A DNA stretch of 64,000 bases from Lichenostomus cassidix. Taxonomy: Eukaryota; Chordata; Aves; Passeriformes; Meliphagidae. Shown piece by piece: positions 1 through 12,200 of the stretch. The stretch covers positions 20,985,495 through 21,049,494 of the forward strand of contig CM039187.1 in NCBI GenBank assembly GCA_008360975.2, written 5' to 3'. Positions within the stretch are counted from its first letter, which is position 1; each line of letters starts with the position of its first letter. Under the pieces are notes generated by a model, which was not told where the DNA came from, did no database searches, and was given only the letters and a program-made list of their open reading frames with translations. The position numbers were made by a program, and so were the translations under genes.

Positions 1-1500
1 GTTTTTCTTTATTTCTTGCTTTGTTGATTTTTTTTTTTGTTTTGTTTTGTTCTGTTTTGGGATTTTTTGTTTATTTTTTTAACATTGTGAGATTTAACTT
101 CTCTTTGGGGGGAATTAGGTGGTTTTCCATTTTTTGTTTATTTCATTGAGCTTGAAGTTCTCTGGAAAGGAAGAACTCTTTCTATGAACTGCAATTACAC
201 AGCAGCTGATGGTTCAGAGCCATTTTATGTGCCTGCTCCCATTAAAAATGTGGATAAATAGACTCCAAAACTATCAGACAATACTGGATCATGAGCTTTT
301 TCTCTCTCCTTTCCCCACATGTAAATGCCTTTTAGCAGTTCTTTTATTGTATTATTTTGTTTCTGAAGGTGACACTTCTGCATGCCGCTAATGTCTTTGT
401 TAGTGACAGTGCATTTTGTAGTACTGTACAAGTGTTGTGCTTAACAGTAAGCCATTTCTTAATTTTTTTGCCTTGATTAGGTTACCCTAGTTTGAGGGGT
501 AAAAAAACCAGAACTATATTTTTGTTAATTATAAAACTTGTAAAAATAATAAAAAAGCTGTAAAAGCTATTCACATTTTGGTTAGTTCAAAGGGTTTTAT
601 TGCTGTATGTTTAGTGTAAAGTTGAGACTCTTTTCCATTTTTGTGACCAGTTTCTTTGGGGCTGGGGTAGGAAAAAAGGCAGCTTTCTGTTTTATAAAAA
701 CTGTTACCTTTTTTTGTTGATTGAAACATCTCAGTGTTTATTTGTCAAGTTTTGAAACATTTTCGTATATGTCCAAATACTTGGCAGGATTTAAAAAAAA
801 AAAGTAGTGAATTTGGTGTAAAGTTGCTATTTTATGGAAATGCCTCTAACTTTACATTTTCATTCCATCTGTAGATTTTTCTATCTTTATAAAATATTGG
901 AGTTATTTTTTAAGGGAAAAAATAGAGCAGTAGCGTGTGAATAGCTCAAACTAAGCTTACAGATCGCATGTAAAAAGGCAAAAGTTATTTGTGTCTGTTT
1001 ATATTGCTTCCTTTTTTGTAGCCTTTGTACCTGTACAGAGTGACTGTAAGGGCCGAACAGAAGAGGCTTGATACATGTAAAAATAGGACCCAGTGACACT
1101 CTTGTATTTATCTGTTATCTTTTTAGTCAGTCACTTAAAAAATTCCCACAAAAGACCCACCCAAGCAACAAAAATAAAAACTGCAAAAAACTACACTTCC
1201 CCCCCCCAAGCTGTACATTTTAACATAAAATAAATTATGATGAGCCATTTTTAGCCTCTTGTGTCTTGTCATAGTTTGATGTTGCATGGGAATTACCTCC
1301 TGAAACAGTGGTTGTTACAGTGCTCTCACATGCTTGATCTAAAGCCCATTAAAATTGGTGGGGTTTGGATTAGGCTGTTTAGAGGTTAAGTGTAGGTTAC
1401 TCATCATAACTGCATACACCTTGTGAAAATAAAGAGTACCTAAGATTATTTTTTTTAATAATCTTAATAAAATATTGAATAAATATGTATTTAATACCTT
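1..1500 (+). other. KAT6B: Probable 3' UTR end of the upstream gene (KAT6B by synteny)
   Basis: No open frame of coding character is present. The stretch is strongly T/A-rich, with long U tracts in the + sense and repeated AATAAA hexamers at 548-553, 1173-1178, 1229-1234, 1428-1433, 1466-1471 and 1478-1483, as expected of a long vertebrate 3' UTR on the + strand. In the human map the + strand gene KAT6B, a MYST-family histone acetyltransferase, ends next to the minus-strand DUSP29, and the same convergent arrangement would place its 3' UTR here. The identity is inferred from gene order and general sequence character. No KAT6B coding exon lies in the window, so the stop codon must be to the left of base 1. 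The right-hand limit is set at the last poly(A) cluster and is approximate. Confidence 0.45.
1428..1483 (+). terminator. Cluster of poly(A) signals
   Basis: Three AATAAA hexamers on the + strand lie at 1428-1433, 1466-1471 and 1478-1483 at the right end of the U-rich region. They are the best candidates for the final cleavage and polyadenylation site of the upstream gene. Another AATAAA at 2054-2059 could extend the transcript. Which is used cannot be told from sequence. Confidence 0.4.
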
Positions 1501-4500
1501 AAAAGGTTGTCAATATTTAATGTATGAATCTTCTTTCCTATAGAAAGTGTGAATATATATAAATATATAAAAGGATATATGATAGTAACAGAAATGGTGT
1601 TTGAACTGTATTTTAATGATAGAATTGTCATCTCTTCCTTTGTCGTTGATGGGTGACAAGATGATGCAAATTCTGCGTTGAACCTATGAGTTCTGTGTAT
1701 ATGCATGTATAGGAGAACCCACAAGCATACAGAGATGAGCACTTCTAATCTAGCAATAGAAGGTCTGCTAAAGACAAGAAGGCTATCTATATGTGGATCT
1801 CATGAGTGGACAAATTTAAATGTGGTATGTGTGAATCTACACCAGAAGCAATCCTTGTAACAATTTTTCAAAATGCTTCTAATGTGCATGTTGCCACTGA
1901 CGCTGCAGTAAGGTTTCTAGCTAAGGTGAAAGGATTGACCATTTAACTCACCATTTCATTTGACTGAGAACTGTGTCCCCATTCCAGTACATAAAACAGC
2001 TTTAAAGGTAGTATTTAATATATCTAAAAGTCAAAGAAATGTGTATTTCTTTTAATAAAACCGTTACTGGGTGGTGGTGCTAAATCAAGAAACTGATACT
2101 ACAGATTCATGTGCATGACCTGTTCAGTTTTAATACAGTGAAGCAGCAGTCTAAAACAGTGGATCTGAATGAGAGCTAAAATTGCTGGTCAAATGGTAAT
2201 CTGGAGTAACTTGTGTTTTAGGAGTTCAGAGCACTTGATAAGGACAGCATAATACAACAAAGATCTTGGTTCATGCCCTTACATTGTCGAATTTGTCTAT
2301 TGAAGGCAGAGAGTATTCATAGTACTTAAACTTTGTGTTCATTTTCACAAAGTAACTCATCTTTTTATGCTTAGAAAAAGGAAACTGGAACTCAACCCAG
2401 TTATGTGTGCAGTCTTCAAGTGTGTTTAGCTAGGACCATATTTTTGTTAAATAATTGCATCTCAAAGTAGCATTTTGTTTTGTGATTTTTTCATTTCTGT
2501 GTTTTTACAGTGAATGAAAAAGGCACCAGGGTCTTTATCTACTGCTGTTTAATTTCAAGTTTTGAAGCCTGTAACATACAGGCAAATCAGACCTTCTTAC
2601 CATTTCAGATATTTGCTAACCTGAAACAGAGCATCCTGACTCCAGCATATTGCTGAAATTCTGTATTTACAATACATAGGTTAAAAGTTGGTTGGAAAAT
2701 GATGCATAGTGTGCACACAACAGGCAAGTTTCCAATATAATTTTGTTATTTCAGAAATGAATTCCTTTCAGTGGCTCTCCTACATCTTTTCCCATAATGA
2801 CTGTTTAGCTATGAATTGCATTACTGCACTAAAATTTCTGATACATGAGAAGGTTGTGTTTTCCTTGACAGATGTACTTGTTCTCTGTCTTGTGTGCACT
2901 TTGCAGTGTCAGTTTTGACCGTGTGCTCTAGCACCATCCCAGATGGGAATTAGCTCTTTCTTTTACTGTCTTCAAAAAATTCTTCACAGAATTGCAATAG
3001 ATGATTCTTGTGAAATGCAGGAGGCTTCCTTGGCCATGGCCATGCACTCTTATTGAATGCTCCATGCCACAGGTGGTTGGCATGAAGGAAATCAACTTGC
3101 CTGGTTTTGTGTGCGTGTTTCTTGCAGACCTGGCTTGTAGCTGGAGTTGGTGCTGCTGACTCTTGTTAGTCATCTGGTTAGCAGCTTGCAAGAGTTGCCT
3201 CACTTTGTGCAAGTCACATGTTCCAGAACTTCTGCTTTTCTGATTTAGACTCATTAATTCTGGGAGAAGGGTAAGCAAAAGAAAGCTGGGAAGTAAATGA
3301 GAAGGATGTTTACTTCAGAACTGCTTAATTGGCACAGCTGTACCAGCCGAGTCCTTCAGGCAAGACCTGATTCTTGGAAAGATACTTGTCTTTGGAGCAG
3401 GATTCTTCACCTGGAAGCTACCAAATGACAGTACTCCTGAAAGCTGCAAACATTTAGCAGACAGAACGGTAAGTGTTGTTGCACTCAGAGTACCTGAACC
3501 CCTAGCGGTGGGCAAAGTGCAACCAGTTTTTTACTAACACTGTGAGAATCTCTGATATAAGCAGAAACGAAGGACTGCTAAAGGTACTAATCTTTCCTGT
3601 TAGATCACTGTCTGAGTCTGTCAGTTTTATAAGCTGTTTAATTTGTCCATCAGGCAGGGTGGTTGATGGAAACAAACTCCATTTATATCCAGCATGGTAA
3701 ATAGAATGGCCATGGCAATTTTCCATAATGCTGAGGGTGATCAATTATGCATGTAAATCGACTACAAATCCTCTTTCAGTTACAGCACTCATCAAGCTCT
3801 CATGCAGGATGCAAGAAAGAAGACAACCTGTAACCTGATTAAGGGAAATCCTCATAGATATTTGTTATCTTTCAGTATATAATTTGGCACAGAATTCCTT
3901 TTTCTAAAGCAAATGCTAAGAAACATTCAGCTTTCAGCAGCAGTGTAAATGAAACTGGGGCCATGCGAGGCAGGTTTGTTTGACACAAGGCTGGGAGAAC
4001 TGTTCTGTGCCTGGGCTGTGAGGTAGACTGCTGTAGACATTAGGTGGTCTGAAAAGGTGCATTTGAAGGTCTGTGGAAGCAGATGGAAAGAGTTAAGGGA
4101 ACCCCTCCAAAAATATTTTTATTCTGAAACCACTTTGTGTTTATTTATTTTTGAAGTGTCAAATTACTTCCTTTGAGTTCCCTGTTTTTTCTGGGTTTTT
4201 TCACTGTGTTTTTTTTTCTTCCCAATCCAGGTATAGGGATACTTAATTTGCTGAAAGTCACAGAGTTTGTGTATCTCTATAATGAATATTGTTCACATTG
4301 TGACGTCCAATTTGGTTTTTAGCAGTAGTTGAGTTATGTTAAATGTGGTCTGCTTTTCTGAGAATTTAAAGATAAGGTGTTTATTATGCAGATAAGTCCA
4401 AATGATAAATTAAAAGCATTGTGTTATGGACATCTGCAGCCTTGGCTACAGTTAGTGTTTGGAGAAGAATGATTAACTGGGTTTTGGGTCCCAAAAGGCA

Positions 4501-4630
4501 GTGAAGGAATAAGAAAGCCTTCACACTGGAAGTGCCAGGCCTGTGAAGCACTGTTAACATCTACAAAAAATAGTATAAAGTTATGCTCAACTCTGGTTTG
4601 TAGCATATCTGTGCAGTTCACAGTGGCACA
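1501..4630. other. Intergenic stretch, no gene seen
   Basis: This lies between the presumed 3' end of the upstream + strand gene and the presumed 3' end of DUSP29. It is AT-leaning, with only short stop-bounded frames lacking recognisable domains. There is an AATAAA on + at 2054-2059 and one on minus at 4128-4133. No RNA gene or clear repeat was recognised. Confidence 0.5.
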
Positions 4631-4639
4631 TTTCTGCAC

Positions 4640-4645
4640 TTTATT
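4640..4645 (-). terminator. DUSP29: Candidate poly(A) signal of DUSP29
   Basis: This is the first exact AATAAA on the minus strand downstream of the DUSP29 stop codon at 5993-5995, found by reading for TTTATT on +. The sequence beyond it on the minus strand has a TG-bearing stretch typical of downstream elements. It would give a 3' UTR of about 1.35 kb. The more distant AATAAA at 4128-4133 is the alternative. Confidence 0.3.
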
Positions 4646-5992
4646 TTTTTCCCAAGTATCCAAGACTTACACAGTTCATACTGTACCAAAGTTGCAAAGT
4701 TTTTTGTCAGCTGGTAAAGACCAAGAGAACTCTCCTGTGTGCTTGATGGCCAGGTCATTCCTCTTAGGCACTGAGCAAACAACTCCTCCCCAGTATATTG
4801 AATTAGGTGAAATTCTGGTGGGGAGGGTGAAGACCTCACCTTTTTGCAGCTGCAGCAAAGGTAAACGTGGCTTAATTGTGATCCTCCTCTGAAGTACATT
4901 TTAAGAATATCAAATGCTGGCAAAACTCTCATTGTTTCAAAACATGGTGATAATTTATATTGAATAGGGTAAATGAAATAAGGCAGAAAAAGGGTCCCCA
5001 TTAGTGTATTAGTATAATTTCTGTCAACAGATGCAATTATTAACAAATGTAACTATGTAGGAGCACAATGCCCTATTAAGATTACTAAAGCTGAGATAGG
5101 AAGAAACATTTGGTAGTGATAGATATGAACAGTGTCTGGAAGCACTGTGGCAGCTTGCTTCTGGTTAGTAAGGTCACTGAGGCATTTTTTTAAAGGCTTC
5201 ATTGGTGTCTCTTGCCTTTTCTAAAATCTCATTAGAACTGGTTGTAATCCATTACTAATTAGGGGGCTGTTAGAGCTCTACAAGTTCAACGTTGAATTTC
5301 ATCCTAACAATGTAAAGGACATGATTCAGGCAGTCAAAGGATTTTGGACAAGTTAAGCAATTTAAAACTGAAAGTCCTAAAATGTTATGTGTGTGTATCT
5401 CCTTGAATTGTTGTCCACTGTAACTGCTCATGCATCTGACCTCAAGGATGTTGCTTTGCTTCTGGTTCTCATGGTGTAGTTGATCCCCACGCGGAGGCTC
5501 TTCAAATGCAGTGCTGGCCTAGATTATCACTGAAAAAAGAAATAGGACAGGAAACAACACAAAAAGGCAAAATCCTGTGAAATCCTTCAGGACTCTGGAC
5601 TAAACAATTCAGAGTTTTTCTTGCAAGATTTTTCCAGGAGAGCCTAGCTGAACTCCTTTAAAGGCTGTGTGCTTGAATTAGGATCAGGATTTTGGTGGTA
5701 CTCAGCTAGAAGAGAGTTTAAAGCTGTGCCTGCTTTTGTGCTGTAAATTTTTTTTTCAGAGAGAAAAACTTATCTGTTAATGTTACAAAGAATTCTGCTA
5801 AGGCTGGAACTTTGTAAGATGATGAGTTTTAAATTTTGTTTCCCTTCTTTCTCATTTGACAGTATTTGAAATTACTTTTTTTTTCCCCTATCAAATAACA
5901 AATTATCCTTGTGACCGTGTAACGTGTAATTAACTACACCTTCCCCTCTTGTGGAGTTTCTTTTCCAGTAGCACAACGGTGCCAGGCCAATG
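4646..5992 (-). other. DUSP29: Probable 3' UTR of DUSP29
   Basis: This is non-coding sequence between the DUSP29 stop and the first downstream minus-strand AATAAA. A 142-codon frame at 4618-5046 on the minus strand has no recognisable domain and is treated as chance. The extent depends on which poly(A) signal is used. Confidence 0.35.
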
Positions 5993-6240
5993 CTAGATGG
6001 TGGTGCTGTTCTGCTGCTCAGCAGGTGGTAGGCTGTTCTTGCTGTTCCTCCTCTGCAGTGCCAGTGCTATGTCCAGTTCTCTCAGCTGCTTCAAGAAGCC
6101 CCGGTTTGGCAAGATGCAGCGGTGTCTTGCCACTTGCTCAATGGCATCCACCACGGTCATGTTCTTGTAAATCATCAGGTAAGCCAAGACCAGCGTGGCT
6201 GAGCGGCTGCGGCCCATGACACAGTGAACCAGCACCTTGC
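5993..6240 (-). CDS. DUSP29: DUSP29 terminal coding exon
   Basis: The acceptor TTTGTTTCCACAG ends at 6241. The exon begins GC, completing Ser136, then AAG GTG CTG GTT CAC TGT. It encodes the catalytic P-loop [11 protein letters not shown] (Cys142, Arg148), the following helix LVLAYLMI, the AIEQVARHR helix, [13 protein letters not shown] and a polar Asn/Ser/Gln-rich tail ending NSTTI. The stop lies at 5995-5993. The tail is the least conserved part relative to mammalian DUSP29. Confidence 0.95.
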
Positions 6241-9200
6241 CTGTGGAAACAAAGGGACACCAGCAGAGGTGACACTGGGTAATCCTTTCCTTTTGACAGT
6301 GAAGGTTGTTGTAATGTCCCTGCTCTGTTTGGTGGTTTGGCTACCCTTGGCAGCATTTGATAAGCCTCTCTTTTCACATGAGGGAAAAGTGAGGCTGTAG
6401 ATCTTGCAACTGAGCACCATCTACAGTAGCAATGATCCATTTAATCCTAAACCAAGTATCTTTTTATTTGTGAACACAGCTTGCAGAGAATGCCTGGGAG
6501 CTGTGCTAAGTACCATAGCAAACCCTGCTGCAGCCTTGTCTTACATGCCTCACAAAGAATGTGTATGCAATTCTGTGTTTGGGAATAATGACCAAAGCAC
6601 ATGGGTGTGGGAGGGCTTGGTGTGCTCTCAGACCATCCTTCCATGCGAATAAATGGAATGCATGGGGGGTGCCTTTCTCAGTTCTACTAACTAGACACAC
6701 AAGGTAACCAAACTTGCTTTTTTTTTTTTTTTTTTTCTGATAATGTCCTTTGAGATCTAGATAGCATTACTTTATGCCCATTTTTGAGGGCAGAGGATAA
6801 GAAAGGCCATAGGCATATAACCAGGGGGTGGAAAGAAACCACCTCTTACACTATAGAAAAGCTTCTGTAGAAATTCCTGGGTAGCACCCTGTTGTGTTGA
6901 ATGAAAGTAATGTTTCACCACCACTATCATCTCAGTGTTCTAATATGTTCATCTAAGATGTAGGAGCCTCTGAGTGCAGTCTTTGCCAAGAGTTTTCATC
7001 TCTGAATAAATGTGCCACAGTTTAAGTCTGTGACATTGCCTGGTTTAACTTGGGGCTTTCAGAGGCATGAAGTCCTTGGCTTTGGATACTAGCAAGGCTG
7101 TAAGTCAAAGTGGAACCTTCAGTGATAGCAGTATCTGGGGGAGGTGGAAGGCTGAGGAAGAGAACCTGGGTTCAGGTCTGATTGACAGGTTTTGAAACAC
7201 TTCAAAAGATTTCCAAAAATGATTCAAAGCCCTTGAGGGGATCTCGCAAAAGGTTGAACTGCTGAAGGAAGTAGATTTGGAGCACTCTCTCTAACACCCT
7301 GCTAAGCAGAATTGCCACAGGAGGAAAAAAAAACATGCTATCAGGGCCAGTAATAGTTTATCTCTGTCAGCTATGCCTAGTGAGAAGTGCTGGGTGCAAA
7401 GCCATGACTCCTGCTGATTAACTCCTTTGCTTCCAGGCACAAGAGCATGTCTTGGCACAAGTAGCATTGCTATGTAGTGGATGCATCAAGAACTGCCAGA
7501 ACGAAAGGATTAATGGTTACAGTCTGCATCCTAATCCCAGCAGATAGTCTTTGAGGCATCTTGGCAAAATTCCAGTCCTTCTGATAACTAAAAGAGCCTC
7601 TTCCTCTCCTGGAAAATGATAATCTGTTCTATTATTACTGCAAATATTTGAAATGGATGAAAACACTCATTTGGCCCTTCAGTGCTTCTCTTTAGAGCTT
7701 TCCACCTCATAAATGTGTTGCTGTTGAGGTGATAAAATACATGATGGGACAAGGAACGCTTTGCTTTGTGTGGGTGGCAAATGCAGGGGGATCTAGGAGA
7801 AAATGTAGTTTCATATTGTGTTAACAAAGGCAAAAAATGGCTGTACAATTTTCTGAAATGCCCACTGTTTTAAAGAAAAGGAAGTCTGTCCTTTGCTCTG
7901 TGTGAATGGTCAAGAGCCAACAGCCTGTTACAGCAGAACACTGACACTTCTGCAGAGCCATGTTCCTTCTGTACTGTTTTGTAGTCGCTTCCATTCTAAC
8001 ATAAGGACCCCTCTGAACCCTCATTCCGCAAAAGGGAGTTTGCTCTTGCAGTCTTGATTTCTGACCACTTGTATCTTCAAGGTGTGCCAGAATATGCAGT
8101 ATCAGTGCACAGAGACATAGGTCTGCTGGGTGATGATAGGTCTCTGAAATATTTCATTCACTTGGCTTGGATTTGTGTTTCTTGTAAATTTGTCTTGATG
8201 CAGCACTCCTTTTCCAGAGTCAGATGGAGCCATGAATGTTGAGGTGTCTTTGGTCAAATGCTTGGGTCTTTGTATCTGTCTCATATATTTCTTCCCATTT
8301 TGTTTTCTTTTATAATCTGTCTTTAGTGTATTTTTCCCCTGAGATTTTAATGTGAAAATGCCATTCTCCTCTATTCTACATTCTGAGGAACTAAAATTGA
8401 AAGGGAATGAGTATTAAATCTGTATCTTAGTAGGAAACCTAAAAAGTTCTTAAAATAGTGTCTTCCTTTCATGTTCTCACTGATAAGAATTTTAAGCTGT
8501 TCTATGGTCTGAATTGCATGTTTTGGGAAAACTTTATGCACAGCTGAATGTCAACATGCATAATTGTGATCCATTAGAGTTTGGCTCTAAAATGTACTCT
8601 CAGAACAGTTCTTCAGTCCATCAGCCCTTACTTAAACCCTGCAAATACTGTTCTGATCAGGGAGCTTGCTCTTTTACTTCATGAGTATTACAGTAGTTCT
8701 TTATTTTATCGGTCTTCATCAGAAAAGATCTTAGCTAACTTGTTTAAAAGCCATGTGAATGTAGCAGAAATTACTACAGCTACAAAAGTTACTGCAATTT
8801 TTAGTATCTACTTGAGTGCAGATTTTTTTGTTGTTGTTTGTTTGGGTTTTTTTTTGTTTGCGGTTCATCCAGTTGCTCTTCGATTTGGTTTTGTTTCAGT
8901 GCTTGATACTGTCTCGGAACTTCCTGGACTTTGATGTGATTTTGAAACAAAAAGGTTAATACTCCCCCCATCTCATCCTTTCCTCCTACAATATTTATTG
9001 GGATGCAAGGCTTTTTTCCTGCCCTTGCTGCTTCCCCTGTGCTTGTTTCTTTACCTCAGTACAGCAGACTAAAGTCTTACAGGAACAGGAGGGTGGTGGG
9101 AATGATGAAGTCTGCATTTCTTATTCCAGCTACTCCAGTCTGTCACTGACCTCTGGCCTCCAGCCATGGCTAGACATGGCTGTGTGTTAGTTATCCACTC

Positions 9201-12200
9201 CTTTCCAAAGGCACTGCTTCAGACAGACTTTTTTGAAATGCTAGGTACCTTTCTTCATAAGCAAGTAAGCTCCTGAAGCAGTTTCTCCTGCTATTAGGAC
9301 TTTGATTTTTAAAACTGATCTGCTTTCAAGGTTTTCTCCTGAGCAAGGGAAGGGACTGTTGTGTGGACTATACTTGCTGAAAGGGTAAAATTGTAAAGAC
9401 CTGGCTGGCTATTGGAAGCGAGTCAGGTAGTGACTGTGTGCAGCTGAGCTAGACAGCCAAGAAGAGAAGCTGACACAAGGCTAGAAACTTGATATCTGAC
9501 CCTCTGCTATTAAGGTCTCTATAGGTCAGCAGGAAAGTCTTAAGTTTCTCAACTGGTTTCTGGTAAAATATCCTGTAGAGATTTTTTTAAAAAGTATGTG
9601 GGGGGGAAAGAGTAGGAGTAATACAGAAAGTCAATACGAGGCCTAGGCTGTAGCAATTCACATCAGTGAAAAGCTTTCTGATAGAACACTGCTGGAGATC
9701 AGCAAATAATTAATTGTAGTAATCAAGCTGAGAAATTACAAACACTTTAATGAAATGTTTCTAGATTACTGCTGTCAGAACTGTATCAGTTCCCTGCTGC
9801 TTGGAAGATGGCAGAGAAATAAATGTTATAGGTTGGGATAGATCTGATGGTCAAGTATAGAGAGAATCTAATGCTGCAGGGCATGAAGCTGTGGAGTGAC
9901 AGCGTGGAATGTCTGAGACCACTCGTGCTCTGCTCCCACCACTGTGCAACTAATATTCATTAAACCTTTCTTGATGGACTAAGTAGTAAAAGGAGGAAAA
10001 GACAGCTAATTCATGGCACCTATGCAATATGCAGTTGTCTCTGATGTGTTTATGATGGAGACAAAACAACAACAAAAAATCTCTGTCAGACAGGACCCCT
10101 TGATACAAGCTGTGATTGAGAACTTTTATCAAAGTGCTTGGTACAGGGCTCTTGGGCTGGTATGAGTGAGAAGGGTCCTAATTACATCATTACCTTCTCT
10201 TAAACTGGTTCCCTACTACAAGTTTTATATTCTCTGTTAAACTGTATCAGACTTGTTTCATTCCCACGAAGTTAAATGCGATAGAACTATGATTTTAATC
10301 AGATGGAGTAAATATTGTACTGGTTTGAACCATTTTCAGCACCCTCCTTACTTCTTTCATCCTGAAGCGCATTATGAATGAATTTGGAAGCTGAATAAAA
10401 GAACTGGCTGAGGTTGAAAGTAGGGATATCATCAGCTTCCACTCCATGGTACTCCACGTTCATGCTGTTGTAATATTCTGGTCCTGTGTCCACATTCCGC
10501 GGCCCTTGGGCTGCGTTGAGGATGTGGGTGAATCCTGCCTTCTCCAGGCTGTAGCGATCCAACGCGGTTTTTCTGTTAAAACAACAGCTGTCATGTAAGT
10601 CAAGAAGCTTCTTATTCAAGAAAAGAAAATAAATTTAAGAAAACCTCTGATTTGGTGTGTTTTAAATAGTAGTGAAACTGGTAATGCTTTAACAATGCAT
10701 CATTTGCCATTTTAAGGATCTTAAGATATTGTCACTCAGTTTGGAGCTGTCATTCTTTTTGGAGTTCCTAAATCTCTCCCAGATCCTTAGAGCATGTTTA
10801 ATATGATTTATTTTCCTGTTACCTTAGGAACATAGGAAATACTGTCTTCTATCAACCTTGTACAAGAAGAAACACAAGATGTAGAAAGAAATGGAAGGAA
10901 TTATTTAAAATCATAAGAGAAAATCAGTGGCAGAACCTGAAATAGGGCCCATGAATGCTGTTTTCCCCTTTCCATCAATTGATATTGCAGAACTAATAAA
11001 AGAGTCAGTAATATGTGAATAGTAAAGTAATCTAGAATTCAAAAAGCAGTTCTTCCCCTGAAGAAGTTACTGAGTTTTTCTCCATTTCTTTGTAAAATAC
11101 ATAAACAAAATTTTTAAAACCCTGCCCTTCTGTGAATACAACTTCCTGTTACAACTCCATTTTACTGTCCTGGTTGGTCAAACCTGAGACCTAAAGCAAA
11201 AAGGACTAGATGTGGAAATTGGATATTAGCCTTCTGATGAAGCTGGAAGTCACATATTTAGCCAAATGTTCTCATTTTTTCTTGTCCTCTCTTCCCTTGG
11301 ACAAGGGAAGTCAGGAGAAGAAAGCTTAATTTGTGTGCTCAATACCCACTGTAGGTGCTTGCCAGCAGGACAAAATTCCTGGGAAAATGCAGAGTTCGTG
11401 GCCAAGCATCTAAAAACTTCATTTCTTCCATTACAGAAATGAAGTTTGGGAAAGTTCTGTTCTGAAAAGCTGTCAAGTTTCATTAGTGCCTAGGAAAACT
11501 ACAAAGCTTTTTGCAAAAAGACAAAATTGCATAGGCTTTATTCTGTTAATATATTTTCACATAACTACTGCATGATGTGAAAAAGCTTTTTCCAAGCAAA
11601 AGTATCTCTCTGCATGAATGTTTCCTGAACACTTCCATGTGTAAATGTAGCTGCATCACATGGGACATTGTGGTGGCTGCCTGTTGTGTTTCATAATTCT
11701 AGTGGTGACAGCTCAGAATAGCTTGAAGTTGACTGCATTTCCAACCTCTAAGTCAAAACCCCCCTTTGAGTAGTCGAGAACCTAATGATTTAACTGGGAT
11801 ATGGATACTGAAGGTTTTATATGCTTGCTCTTATGTAAATTAAGCCGAAGATCATTGGCTGTTCAGAGTAGATATTGCCCTGCAGAAATTCCTTTCTGGT
11901 CAGGAATGATAATGTCTTTACTGGTATTTTTGCCACAAAATAAGGTCACATGTCCCCTATATGATCATGTAAAAAGTAAATAAAAACTTCACTTAGTGTG
12001 GTGATGCCTACCTAATAAGCTCAGTAGACTCTGGAGGACAGAGAAGCAGCAGCATCCTGCTGCTAATCCTGTGAGTTGCTACTTTCACCTCATGTTAAGT
12101 AATGCTTACTCCTTCCCTTTGTGTTCCTATAGCAGTGATTGACCTAGAAAGACTTTCCTTTTCCTTCCTTCTTTTAGGAGGCTTTGCCTTAGGATTCCTT

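Noticed and set aside
4618..5046. 142-codon minus-strand frame
   Set aside because: No domain and chance-like composition; it falls in the presumed DUSP29 3' UTR.
6138..6440. Frames over the DUSP29 terminal exon and its upstream intron
   Set aside because: Out-of-frame shadows. The catalytic signature is in the frame ending at 5993.
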